Origin: Gemmatimonadaceae bacterium
Lineage (GTDB): Bacteria; Gemmatimonadota; Gemmatimonadetes; Gemmatimonadales; Gemmatimonadaceae
NCBI GenBank assembly: GCA_035633115.1
Contig: DASQFN010000058.1
Span: forward strand, 186,001 to 250,000
Direction: 5' to 3'
Length of the DNA stretch: 64,000 nt
Made by a program: the position numbers and the translations under genes
Shown: positions 26,408 to 35,301 of the stretch, in pieces
Layout: the number at the start of each line of letters is the position of its first letter
Numbering within the stretch: the first letter of the stretch is position 1
The notes under the pieces: model-generated
What the model was told of the DNA's origin: nothing
The model's database searches: none
What the model saw: only the letters and a program-made list of their open reading frames with translations

Positions 26408-27717
26408 GCCTTCCTGGTATGAGCGAGTCGGTTGATCAGTACAGCAGCTCTCACGGTCGCTCGAGGAATCGACTTCAGGTTGACCGTCTCGTCAGGAGTG
26501 TGCCCCGCATTGCCAACCGGTCCGAGACCGTCAAGCGCGTCGACGTAGCTCGCGACGAATGAGATATCGCCGGCGCCGCGAAGCCCCGGGTCCAGCGCTT
26601 CGGTCGGTCCCATGCCCAACGCGCGCGTCACGGTATCCAGCGTCGCCAGAAGCGCATAGTTACCGGGAGTGGGAGGCATTGGTGGCGACTCCACTGAGAA
26701 TGTGATAGCCGCCGAAGTTCCCGCGAGATTCGTAGCCACGATCTCGCGCATCCGGCTGCGTGCTTTGTGGAGCTGCTCGAGCGTTAGAAACCTCAGGTCG
26801 CCCTGCACCTGAACTGTCTTCGGAATGATGTTGAGCTTCCCCGAGGCAGTTCCAGAATTGAGTGTCGTATCGTACGCCACGTTCGTTCCGCCAACGATCA
26901 CGCCGGGATTGAATGTCAGGTACTGCTCGCCCGCCATAGTTTCACGAAAAGCGTTGAGGATGCGCGCGGCCTCGTAAACCGCGCCGTAGCCTGAGGCCGC
27001 CGAGAAGATTCCCTGTGAGTGCGACGGCTTGGCGCTCACGGTGAGTAGCCACGAGCTCCACCCGCGGCGCGCGACCGTCGCTTTGCCGGCATCCTCTTCG
27101 AATGCGAGGACCGCATCGCTCCGCTTTGCGGCGTCGATCAGGGCGGCCCGCGAAACGCTGAATGGCTCGCCCGCAAGCTCTTCGTCGCCCATCAGGGCCA
27201 CAATGATGTCGGTGTCCTCGAGCGTTCCGGCTGCCGCCATGGCCTTCAGTGCATAAAGAATGACGGCGTCGCCGCCCTTCATGTCGCTCGAGCCGGCGCC
27301 CTTCGCCGTGGAGTCGTCGAGTATTGTCCATTTCTGCCCCTCGCCCTCGAACACCGTATCGAGGTGGCCGAGAAGGAGCAGCCGCCGGCCCTTCCTCGGT
27401 TTGCGCGCCTTGTGCTCGGCGAACAGATGACCCGCGCGCTTCACTGAATCGGGGAGCGAAACCCAGCGCGTCTCGAATCCGAGTGAACGAAGCTCGCGCG
27501 CGAATTCTTCGCCCACTGCGCGGACGCCGGCGTGATTCATCGTGCCGGAGCCGATGTCGACCACCCGCCCGACAAACGCGATCTGCTCCGCAACGTGCTG
27601 CTCCACGTAACTCTGCATCCTGCGTTCGGCGGGCGAGAGCGACTGCCCAGCAGCGGCCAACGGAGAAGCGATCAGCAGCAGTGCGATTGATCGTATTAAC
27701 TGTGACGTAGTCGGCAT
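26395..27717 (-). CDS. M20 family metallopeptidase, secreted (carboxypeptidase G2-like)
   Basis: 440 residues from ATG 27717, which starts a clear signal peptide (MPTTSQLIRSIALLLIASPLAAAGQ); the 16-residue upstream extension would mask it. M20 zinc motifs are LLLGHLDTVFE, GAGSSDMKGGD, MGDEELAGEP, an acidic pair in FEEDAGK and a C-terminal GHTPDETV His. A dimerisation domain interrupts the catalytic core at about residues 210-320, as in CPG2. It probably removes C-terminal residues from peptides or N-acyl amino acids in the periplasm. Its last codons lie inside the inverted repeat at 26387-26407. Confidence 0.88.
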   Translation of the reverse strand: MPTTSQLIRSIALLLIASPLAAAGQSLSPAERRMQSYVEQHVAEQIAFVGRVVDIGSGTMNHAGVRAVGEEFARELRSLGFETRWVSLPDSVKRAGHLFAEHKARKPRKGRRLLLLGHLDTVFEGEGQKWTILDDSTAKGAGSSDMKGGDAVILYALKAMAAAGTLEDTDIIVALMGDEELAGEPFSVSRAALIDAAKRSDAVLAFEEDAGKATVARRGWSSWLLTVSAKPSHSQGIFSAASGYGAVYEAARILNAFRETMAGEQYLTFNPGVIVGGTNVAYDTTLNSGTASGKLNIIPKTVQVQGDLRFLTLEQLHKARSRMREIVATNLAGTSAAITFSVESPPMPPTPGNYALLATLDTVTRALGMGPTEALDPGLRGAGDISFVASYVDALDGLGPVGNAGHTPDETVNLKSIPRATVRAAVLINRLAHTRKASVR

Positions 27718-27818
27718 GTGATTCGATGTGTAGGAGAAGTGCTCGAACAATTCAGCGCGGCTCATGTGAGCGCAAGCTCCTTCGCTCAGTGAGACAGGAT
27801 CGCTAGATTCCGCACATC

Positions 27819-29675
27819 ATGGCTGCTGAACCGTCGAAGAAAATCAACTACAGCAGGGCGTGGGCGGAGGCGCGCGAGCTCGTCTGGCAGCACAGGCGCT
27901 CGCTTTCCATCGGCCTCGCGCTGATGCTCGTCAATCGACTCGCCGGCCTCGTGCTTCCCGCGAGCTCGAAATACCTCATCGACGACGTCCTCGGGAAAAA
28001 CCGCGCTGATCTGCTGGTGCCGCTCGGGGTTGCGGCGGGCCTCGCCGTGCTGATCCAGGCTGTCGCGGCGTACGCGCTCTCGCAGATCGTGAGCATCGCC
28101 GCGCAGCGGGCCATCTCCGACATGCGGAAGACCGTTCAGTCCCACGTGCTTCACCTTCCGGTATCCTTCTTCGATTCGACCAAGACCGGCGTGCTGATCT
28201 CGCGCATCATGACGGATGCTGAAGGAGTGCGGAACCTCGTTGGCACGGGACTCATACAGCTGACTGGAGGAATGGTCACCGCGGCGATCGCTCTGGCCGT
28301 CCTGTTCTACCTCAACTGGAAGCTGACTGTGATAACAATCGTCATCCTGCTTGCTTTTGGCGGGATGATGGCTGCCGCCTTTGCGAGGCTCCGACCGTTG
28401 TTCCGCGACCGTGGAAAGCTGAACGCCGATGTCACCGGGCGCCTCGCCGAATCGCTCGGCGGTATCAGGATCGTGAAGGTCTACGTAGCGGAAGAGCGTG
28501 AAGACCGGATCTTCGGCGAAGGAATAGACAAACTGTTCGCCAACGTTGCCCGCACGCTCACGGCCACGTCGCTCGTCGGCGCCGGGGCGACGCTCATCGT
28601 CGGCGTGATCGGGGTGATAATGATCATCGTGGGCGGAAACGCAATTCTCGCCGGCACGATGACGCTCGGCGGCTTCGTCATGTACATCTTTTTCATCGGC
28701 ATGGTCGCCGCGCCGCTCGTTCAGATTGCGTCCATCGGCACGCAGATCACGGAAGCCTTTGCTGGGCTCGACCGGATTCGCGAGATCCGCGAGATGCGCA
28801 CGGAAGACCGCGACGACGCGGCACGCGCTCCGCTCGGCGACGTTGCCGGTACTGTCGAGTTCGACCATGTGACGTTTTCATACGTGCCCGGGGTACCCGT
28901 TCTGCGGGATGTTTCATTCCGGGCGGCGGAGGGTTCCACAACCGCGCTGGTCGGGTCGAGCGGATCGGGCAAGAGCACCCTCATCGGGCTGGTGATGGCG
29001 TTCCACAGGCCTGACAGCGGAAGTGTGCTCGTCGACGGCCGCGACCTCGCTTCAGTCAGACTGCAGGATTTCCGGTCCCAGCTCGGCGTCGTGCTTCAGG
29101 ACAACTTCCTCTTCGACGGAACCATCCGCGAGAACATCGCATTCTCCCGCCCGGATGCGAGCGACGAAGAGATACGCGAAGTGAGTCGCATAGCTCACTG
29201 CGATGAATTCATCGACCGATTCGACGCTCGATACGAGACCGTCGTCGGCGAGCGCGGTGTGAAGCTTTCCGGCGGACAACGTCAGAGGATTGCGATCGCC
29301 CGGGCGATTCTTGCCGATCCGAGAATTCTGCTGCTCGACGAGGCCACATCGAGCCTCGACAGCGAGAGCGAGGCGATGATTCGTGACGGGCTGCGGTCGC
29401 TGCGTCGCGGGCGTACAACTTTTGTCATCGCTCACCGACTTTCGACAATCGAGAGCTCTGACCAGATACTCGTGCTCGAGGGCGGTGAGATCGTCGAGCG
29501 CGGAGCGCACACAGAGCTCATCGCGATGCGCGGCCGGTATCGTCAGCTCTACGACAGGCAGTACGGCCTCGAGCACGATCTGTTCATCAATCCGGGAGAA
29601 GACCCGACGCCGAGCACGCCCTCGCCGAGAGAGGAGCTGGCTCAGGTTGTTCGCGCGCCCAGCGGAAACCTGTGA
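27819..29675 (+). CDS. ABC transporter, fused permease and ATPase (MsbA/LmrA-like exporter)
   Basis: 618 residues: a six-helix transmembrane domain (about 25-335) followed by one nucleotide-binding domain. The ATPase carries Walker A GSSGSGKST (about residue 377), the Q-loop VVLQDNFLF, signature LSGGQRQR (about 483), Walker B ILLLDEATSSLDS (about 502) and the H-loop VIAHRLS. Such half-transporters dimerise to export lipids, peptides or drugs. The stop overlaps the next gene's GTG start by 4 bp, so this exporter is coupled to an outer-membrane protein. Confidence 0.93.
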   Translation: MAAEPSKKINYSRAWAEARELVWQHRRSLSIGLALMLVNRLAGLVLPASSKYLIDDVLGKNRADLLVPLGVAAGLAVLIQAVAAYALSQIVSIAAQRAISDMRKTVQSHVLHLPVSFFDSTKTGVLISRIMTDAEGVRNLVGTGLIQLTGGMVTAAIALAVLFYLNWKLTVITIVILLAFGGMMAAAFARLRPLFRDRGKLNADVTGRLAESLGGIRIVKVYVAEEREDRIFGEGIDKLFANVARTLTATSLVGAGATLIVGVIGVIMIIVGGNAILAGTMTLGGFVMYIFFIGMVAAPLVQIASIGTQITEAFAGLDRIREIREMRTEDRDDAARAPLGDVAGTVEFDHVTFSYVPGVPVLRDVSFRAAEGSTTALVGSSGSGKSTLIGLVMAFHRPDSGSVLVDGRDLASVRLQDFRSQLGVVLQDNFLFDGTIRENIAFSRPDASDEEIREVSRIAHCDEFIDRFDARYETVVGERGVKLSGGQRQRIAIARAILADPRILLLDEATSSLDSESEAMIRDGLRSLRRGRTTFVIAHRLSTIESSDQILVLEGGEIVERGAHTELIAMRGRYRQLYDRQYGLEHDLFINPGEDPTPSTPSPREELAQVVRAPSGNL

Positions 29676-31009
29676 GTGCCTGGTGGATTCGCTTCGCGGC
29701 CGGAGCTGCTCAACTCTTCGCCGCCGCAACGCAGGCTCAACATCCCCCGGGCCATGATTCACCGGACTCGAGCGCTGATGCGCCGGTCGTGTTGTCCCTT
29801 GGCGCCCAGGCGACAGGCCTTCTCACAGTGGCGTCGCCGGCATACGCGAATCGCACTCTTCGTGAGGGATACCTGACTCAGCCGATGGTGATGGGTATGC
29901 TCTCGGCGCTGGACAGCCGCATCGCTGTTCACGGTATGCTCGACTTCGAGGGAATCACACTGCAGCGAGGTGAGCTCGATGCAGGAATGCACGGCGAGGG
30001 ATACGTCGATCGCAGGCACCCGCACACGTATCTGCACGAGCTTGTCGCAAGCGGAGTCGGGACGCTGAAGCGAACGCGTTTCTCTCTGGCGGCAGGGAAA
30101 GGGTTCGTCGCATTTGGAACCGACGATCCGATGGTGCGGCCGTTCGTGAAATACCCGGCGAATCATCACATCGCGCAAATCGTCGAGCGTCTGCTGGCAA
30201 CAGTTGCGGTGAGACAGGGCCCGCTGCTGTTCGAAACGTCGCGCTTCAATGGCGATGAGCCCGTCTCGCCGAGCGACTGGCCGAATTCGGACCGCTTATG
30301 GGATTCGTGGTCCGCTCGTGCAACGGTGTTCCCTGCGGTCGGGCTGGAGGTGCAGGCGAGTCATGCGAGGGTGAAGTCTCCCGAGCTCGACGGGGGAGGC
30401 GGACTCGATCAGCGGAAGTGGAATGTCTCACTTCGATTTGCAGACGAGCGGGCACTCCCCGGCAGAGAGGGCGAGCGGCCGGTGGGACACGATCACGAGT
30501 TGCATTCAGCGATGCAGACGACTGATGACACGGTCAGGACGTGGCGCCGGTATGGACTTGTCGAATGGGGTCGGAGCGCCGATTACGACGCAGGGGAAAA
30601 ATTTTTCAGTTTCACGACAATGCTTGCCGAAGGAGAGCTCGCTCGCGGGTGGCTCGCAGTGGCCGCACGACTCGAGCGGACGGAACGGCCCGAGGAAGAG
30701 CGGCTCAGCGATCCCTTTCGGACTCAGCGCCCTGCGACGGATTTCAGCATCCTCGGCCGGACGCGGTGGGACATGGCTTCCGTGCGACTCGGCGCAAGGG
30801 CGTGGAGCTCGAGCTCGGTAGCGCTCACGCCATTCATCGAGATCGGCCGGCAGCATGTGACCGACCTCGCCACGCCCTCGGCTTTCGTTTCGAGGGACTT
30901 CTACGGCTCGAATACTCTGTGGAGCTACTCCGCCGGAATGACGATCTCAGCTGGAACAATTCATCGACGGACAGGCACGTACGGTGCAGCCGTGCGGCAC
31001 GCGCACTAA
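29672..31009 (+). CDS. Predicted outer-membrane beta-barrel protein, function unknown
   Basis: 445 residues from GTG 29672 inside a GTGA overlap with the ABC transporter gene. A short signal (WWIRFAAGAAQLFAAATQAQ) is followed by alternating hydrophobic and polar strands with many aromatic residues, as in porin-like barrels. A His-rich stretch, HGEGYVDRRHPHTYLHE, lies near residue 105, and another, GHDHELHSA, near 270; metal binding is possible but unproven. I recognise no named family. Coupling to the exporter suggests a joint envelope role. Confidence 0.65.
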   Translation: MSAWWIRFAAGAAQLFAAATQAQHPPGHDSPDSSADAPVVLSLGAQATGLLTVASPAYANRTLREGYLTQPMVMGMLSALDSRIAVHGMLDFEGITLQRGELDAGMHGEGYVDRRHPHTYLHELVASGVGTLKRTRFSLAAGKGFVAFGTDDPMVRPFVKYPANHHIAQIVERLLATVAVRQGPLLFETSRFNGDEPVSPSDWPNSDRLWDSWSARATVFPAVGLEVQASHARVKSPELDGGGGLDQRKWNVSLRFADERALPGREGERPVGHDHELHSAMQTTDDTVRTWRRYGLVEWGRSADYDAGEKFFSFTTMLAEGELARGWLAVAARLERTERPEEERLSDPFRTQRPATDFSILGRTRWDMASVRLGARAWSSSSVALTPFIEIGRQHVTDLATPSAFVSRDFYGSNTLWSYSAGMTISAGTIHRRTGTYGAAVRHAH

Positions 31010-31118
31010 GGATGGGTTTGATCCGCCTGGGTTTCGGCGGAACCGCGCGCCCATGTCGGTGTTGGAATACTGTCCCACCCTGAGAGAAAGCGAGTCGCCT
31101 TGAGAACTATTCCGTAGA

Positions 31119-32345
31119 ATGCGAGCATCCTTTTGCCTGGCGACCGTTAGCGCATTTGCCGCACTGACGGCGTGCGACGATTCGCCCACCGATCCGGACG
31201 ACGGCGATGGCACTCCTCCTCCGATTTCGGCGGTAGCCCTTCGCACCGAGGGTAACGGGCCTGTCCCCGATCGCTTCACCGGGGAGCTCTGGGTCGTCGG
31301 GAACGTCGCTTACACCACCACGTGGGGCTCGCGCGTCGTGAACGACGTCCGATCCGTCGGGAACGCCGTGAAGATCTGGGACGTTTCGGGAACGACTCCA
31401 GCTCTCATCGATTCGCTGATCGTGGCGGACGCATTCACGCTCGGCGACATTCAGGCGTCCGATGACGGCAAGCTTCTCGTCGTAGCGACGGAATTCGCTC
31501 CGGGGTCGATCGTGATTTACGATCTGGCGAATCCGAAAAAGCCGCAGCTCATCTCGCGATTCACGAACGCGAATACCGATCCGGGCGTACACACTGCCGA
31601 AGTGCAGCGGGTGAACGGCAGGCTGTACGCTTTTCTGTGCGTCGATCCCGGCAAGGATGCGCCCGCCCGCCTGGTGGTTGTCGACATCACCAATCCAGCG
31701 GCGCCGTCTCAAGTACTCTCGAAGGTGATGGGAGACCCGTATGTGCACGATGTATTCGTGCGCGATGGAATTCTCATGGCCGCGCTATGGACCGAAGGCA
31801 TGTCGATCTTCGACATCGGGGGCGGTGGAAAAGGCGGAACCGTCGCCAATCCCCTCTTGCTCGGCAACGTGAGGACTGTCGGCGGCCAGGCTCACAACAT
31901 CTGGTGGTTCCATGACAAGACCGACGGGACCAGGCGCTACGCGTTCGTAGGTGAAGAAGGGCCGGGGTCGATTGGATCGTCTTCGGAAGGCGACGTCCAC
32001 GTCGTGGACGTTTCCGATTTCGCGAATCCGCGGGAAGTCGCCGTCTACAGCGTGGCCGGAGCGGGCGCGCACAACTTTTCGGCGGACGAGAGCCGCGGCG
32101 TATTGTTCGCCGCCTTTTACAATGGAGGCGTGCGTGCGCTCAACGTTCGCGGCAATCTTGGAGAATGCAGCTCCGCGATGAAGAGCCTCGGGCGCTGCGA
32201 TCTGGGGAAGGTTGGACGCGAGGTTGCACAGGGGCTCACCGGTACCGGCTCGCCTGTTTTCGTATGGGGAGTTCAGGCGCTGGGAACGAAGCTCTATGCG
32301 TCCGATATGCTGAACGGACTATGGAAGCTGGAGACGATTCCCTGA
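31119..32345 (+). CDS. LVIVD-repeat beta-propeller lipoprotein
   Basis: 408 residues with a lipoprotein signal ending ALTAC (Cys19). The body consists of repeated blades of the LVIVD type, for example AVKIWDVSGTTPALIDSL, IVIYDLANPKKPQLISR, LVVVDITNPAAPSQVLSK and VHVVDVSDFANPREVAVY. Proteins with these repeats form surface or periplasmic beta-propellers; the family has no assigned reaction. A Gly-rich insertion (GGGGKGGTVANP) separates two blades. The gene stands alone and is oriented toward the M48 peptidase gene. Confidence 0.85.
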   Translation: MRASFCLATVSAFAALTACDDSPTDPDDGDGTPPPISAVALRTEGNGPVPDRFTGELWVVGNVAYTTTWGSRVVNDVRSVGNAVKIWDVSGTTPALIDSLIVADAFTLGDIQASDDGKLLVVATEFAPGSIVIYDLANPKKPQLISRFTNANTDPGVHTAEVQRVNGRLYAFLCVDPGKDAPARLVVVDITNPAAPSQVLSKVMGDPYVHDVFVRDGILMAALWTEGMSIFDIGGGGKGGTVANPLLLGNVRTVGGQAHNIWWFHDKTDGTRRYAFVGEEGPGSIGSSSEGDVHVVDVSDFANPREVAVYSVAGAGAHNFSADESRGVLFAAFYNGGVRALNVRGNLGECSSAMKSLGRCDLGKVGREVAQGLTGTGSPVFVWGVQALGTKLYASDMLNGLWKLETIP

Positions 32346-32355
32346 ACGGCTGCAG

Positions 32356-33462
32356 TCAGGACGATATCTCTGCAGTCGCCGGCGGAGCGGTGGATTCAAA
32401 CTCGGGTTGATAGGCCATAACGCGCAGGCGGGCGACCCGGTCGCGAAGCGGCGGATGCGTCGCCATGAGATTCGCCAGCCGCCCTTCCTTCTCATCCCAG
32501 AGAGAGTGGAAAGGATCCACGATGCACAGCTGCGCCGAGCTCTTGGGGATTGCCTTCGGCTTCACTGTTGATCCCCCGATCTTGACGAGAGCATCCGCCA
32601 GCGCGGCGGGGTTACGCGTGAATTGGGCGCTCATGGCGTCGGCCAGAAATTCGCGTGAGCGGCCGACCCTCATCGCCATGTAGCGTGTCACCAGCGGCGC
32701 AATCACCCAGCTGATTATCCAGACGACGAGCAGCACGATCACGAGAATTCCCGCGCCCTTGCTGTCGCCGTTCGAGCGTGACCGCGAGCGGCCGCCGCCG
32801 AAGCGCATCCACCGGAATGCTGCCTCATGTACCACGGCGACGCCTCCAACCAGCGCCGTCAGGAGCGTCATCAGCCGAACGTCGAGATTCGCCACATGAC
32901 CCATTTCGTGTGCGACCACCGCCTGCAGCTCGTCACGCGTACACGTTTCGAGAAGTCCTTCGGTGACGGCGATATGGGAATCGTTGAGATGGACGCCGGT
33001 TGCGAACGCGTTGGGGGCCGGCTCAGGAATGAGCCAGATCCGCGGACGCGGCACGCCTGAAGCGATCGTCATCTCGTCCACGACGTTCACGAGTTTTCGC
33101 TCCGCTTCCGTTGCGGGCTCGGTCAGCTCGCGCCCCCCGGTTGCTTTGACCAGCGTCGTTGCGCCGAACCGGTATCCCCACCATGCCATTCCGCCGGCAA
33201 TCATCAGGAGCAGGATGCCAAGTCCGGGAAACATGTGCACCGAGGGGGGCAAACCCTGAGCGGCTCGCTCTCCGGCAGCACCGGACGACCACAGGTACCA
33301 GATGAGGTCGCCGCCGAAGCCCAGCCATGCGAGGAAGATGATAAATCCCGCTACAAGGCGGCGGCTGGCCTTCCTGTTCGCCTCCTGTTGGGCGAACAGA
33401 TTCCCGCGGCCGCCGCGGTATTTTGACAGGTCGGCAGTGACCGCACTCCCGGTTTCGCTCAT
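32356..33462 (-). CDS. M48 family membrane metalloprotease (HtpX-like)
   Basis: 368 residues from ATG 33462 (MSETGSAVTADLSKYRGG); a second ATG 12 bases further upstream is possible. The zinc motif HExxH is H185-E-M-G-H189, in VVAHEMGHVANLD. Two hydrophobic segments lie before the motif (about 37-60 and 78-97) and two after it. HtpX-type proteases degrade misfolded membrane proteins. M48 genes often sit next to lemA; here lemA lies 1.1 kb away on the same strand, with an opposite-strand glycosyltransferase gene between them. Confidence 0.9.
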   Translation of the reverse strand: MSETGSAVTADLSKYRGGRGNLFAQQEANRKASRRLVAGFIIFLAWLGFGGDLIWYLWSSGAAGERAAQGLPPSVHMFPGLGILLLMIAGGMAWWGYRFGATTLVKATGGRELTEPATEAERKLVNVVDEMTIASGVPRPRIWLIPEPAPNAFATGVHLNDSHIAVTEGLLETCTRDELQAVVAHEMGHVANLDVRLMTLLTALVGGVAVVHEAAFRWMRFGGGRSRSRSNGDSKGAGILVIVLLVVWIISWVIAPLVTRYMAMRVGRSREFLADAMSAQFTRNPAALADALVKIGGSTVKPKAIPKSSAQLCIVDPFHSLWDEKEGRLANLMATHPPLRDRVARLRVMAYQPEFESTAPPATAEISS

Positions 33463-33500
33463 TGCCCCCAACATTGTAGCCTCACCTCGAACTGAATGAA

Positions 33501-34619
33501 ATGAAAGTAGCGATACTCGCGGACGATCGGCCGAGCTATGTCCGTCCCCTTGCCGAAGGTCTCTTCCGCATGCTCGAGGCGTGCGGCGCAGAGCCTGTGA
33601 TGCACTATGACGGGCTCGCTCATCTCGGCCTCCGGCGGTCGGTGGATCCCACCTCGCTGCGATCGATCGCCGGCTCGACGCTGCGACTCATTCCGAGCCG
33701 ACGCGCGTTCGATGAATTCGTCGAGCGGGTGGGCGATGCCGATCTGATTGTTGTCGTCCTCCACGTACCTGCCAGTTTCGCCAAGGGTGTATTCCCGAAC
33801 ATTGAGACACTACGCGAGCGGCTGCCCAATGTTCCGGTGGTCAACTACGACATGGTCTTTCTGCCGACGCTGAACAGCTGGGCCCGGTTTCTCCTGCGTG
33901 GGGAGAAAACGGCAATTCGAGGCGGGGCGGACCGCATCTTCGACAGGGGCTCCTACGGCCTCGAGCGATACGACTGGTATCTCATGGGGTCGGTCGAGCG
34001 CGAGCTTCGCCTGCCGCCGGGCCCGCTCCCATACTCCCTCATCGGCCTCGATCTCGACGACGGATCGCTCTATCCCGATCAGGGGGGAGAATTCTCCGTT
34101 CTCGTGGATTTCATTCGGCACGGCGAACAGAATCTCGCTTACCGCAAAGTCCAGCTCGATGCGCTGAGGCTCGCCGGCGTCGACTACGTTGTCCTCGAAG
34201 GGCGGTACAGCATGAAAGAGATCCGCGAGGTTTACCGGCGCTCGTCCATGTATTTCCTCGCCTTTTGTGAAAGCTTCGGCCTTCCGGTATGCGAGCTTCA
34301 GGCGTGCGGCTGCAGGATATACATGCCCGACACGTACTGGGCCTCCTCACACTGGATCAGTGAGAGCGTGTACGGCCCTCGCAAGCCCGAATACTCGTCG
34401 AATTTCGTTGTCTACGAGAACGATCCGGAGCTGTTGGCCGAGCGCATCCGGGAAGAGGCGCGCACGTTCGATCCCGCCAGGGTGAGGGCGACATTCGAGC
34501 GGGTGCAGCCGCAGCTGCTGCACGGCGATCGTGCCGCCCTCTCGGAGTTCTTAGAGCGCGCCGAGGATGGTACGATCCATTCCCGGCTGCACAAGTCACA
34601 CGTCGGCGTCGGAGGGTGA
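33501..34619 (+). CDS. GT-B type glycosyltransferase-like protein
   Basis: 372 residues with no signal peptide or membrane segment, so probably cytoplasmic. The C-terminal half carries CESFGLPVCELQACGC, a close match to the E-x7-E donor-binding motif of GT4-like glycosyltransferases. The N-terminal half (MKVAILADDRPSYVRPLAEG) looks like a Rossmann strand with an acceptor-binding loop. It is not a standard named enzyme. It converges with lemA, overlapping by 24 bp at the 3' ends. Confidence 0.7.
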   Translation: MKVAILADDRPSYVRPLAEGLFRMLEACGAEPVMHYDGLAHLGLRRSVDPTSLRSIAGSTLRLIPSRRAFDEFVERVGDADLIVVVLHVPASFAKGVFPNIETLRERLPNVPVVNYDMVFLPTLNSWARFLLRGEKTAIRGGADRIFDRGSYGLERYDWYLMGSVERELRLPPGPLPYSLIGLDLDDGSLYPDQGGEFSVLVDFIRHGEQNLAYRKVQLDALRLAGVDYVVLEGRYSMKEIREVYRRSSMYFLAFCESFGLPVCELQACGCRIYMPDTYWASSHWISESVYGPRKPEYSSNFVVYENDPELLAERIREEARTFDPARVRATFERVQPQLLHGDRAALSEFLERAEDGTIHSRLHKSHVGVGG

Positions 34620-35234
34620 CTCGAGCGACCGCTGGCCGGCCTTCCCCTGAAGTGATTGCCGCGGAGGACCCGAAGATAGATCGACCTGCGGCACCGCTCG
34701 CTCGAGCTCATCGGTGATCTCCCACAACGGAACCTGAGTCGCACCCGCCATTCCCGCGAAAAGCATCGTCGGAAAAGTCTGCTGCGCTGTGTTGTACTGC
34801 GTCGCTGTGTCGTTGTAGAGCTGGCGGGAGAAGCCAATCTTGTTCTCAGTCGCCGTGAGCTCCTCCTGCAGCTGAGCGACGTTGCCGGTTGCTTTCAGGT
34901 CCGGGTACGCTTCGACAACGGCGAGAAGACGGCTGAGCGCGCCCGTGAGCTGCGTCTCCGCGGCCAAGGTTGCAGGAACGCTGCCGGAAGTTGACGCGGC
35001 AATTGCGGTATTGCGTGCCGCAACGACTGCTTCGAGCGTTTCACGCTCGAAGTTCATCGCGCCCTTCACTGTGTTGATCAGATTCGGGATCAGGTCGTGA
35101 CGGCGTTTGAGCTGAACGTCGATCTGCTTCCACGCGTTCTGTACCTGGTTCTTGAGCGAGATGAGCTTGTTGTATGCTCCAATTCCGAAGAACGCGACGA
35201 CGACGACGATGATGAGCAGCAACAGGCCAGACAT
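34596..35234 (-). CDS. lemA: LemA family protein
   Basis: 212 residues from ATG 35234. One N-terminal membrane segment (LLLLIIVVVVAFFGIGAY) precedes the LemA signature YNKLISLKNQVQNAWKQIDVQLKRRHDLIPNL (here within residues 22-53), then a long coiled helical domain. The C-terminal 30 residues are a variable polar tail. LemA proteins sit in the inner membrane with most of the chain outside, and genetically accompany M48 proteases. Confidence 0.93.
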   Translation of the reverse strand: MSGLLLLIIVVVVAFFGIGAYNKLISLKNQVQNAWKQIDVQLKRRHDLIPNLINTVKGAMNFERETLEAVVAARNTAIAASTSGSVPATLAAETQLTGALSRLLAVVEAYPDLKATGNVAQLQEELTATENKIGFSRQLYNDTATQYNTAQQTFPTMLFAGMAGATQVPLWEITDELERAVPQVDLSSGPPRQSLQGKAGQRSLESPSDADV

Positions 35235-35301
35235 GTGAGCTCCGGTTAGTGAGTCGTGCAGCAAAGATAGCGAAGCGCTGGCCCGCTGCTACGTTTCAGC
35301 C

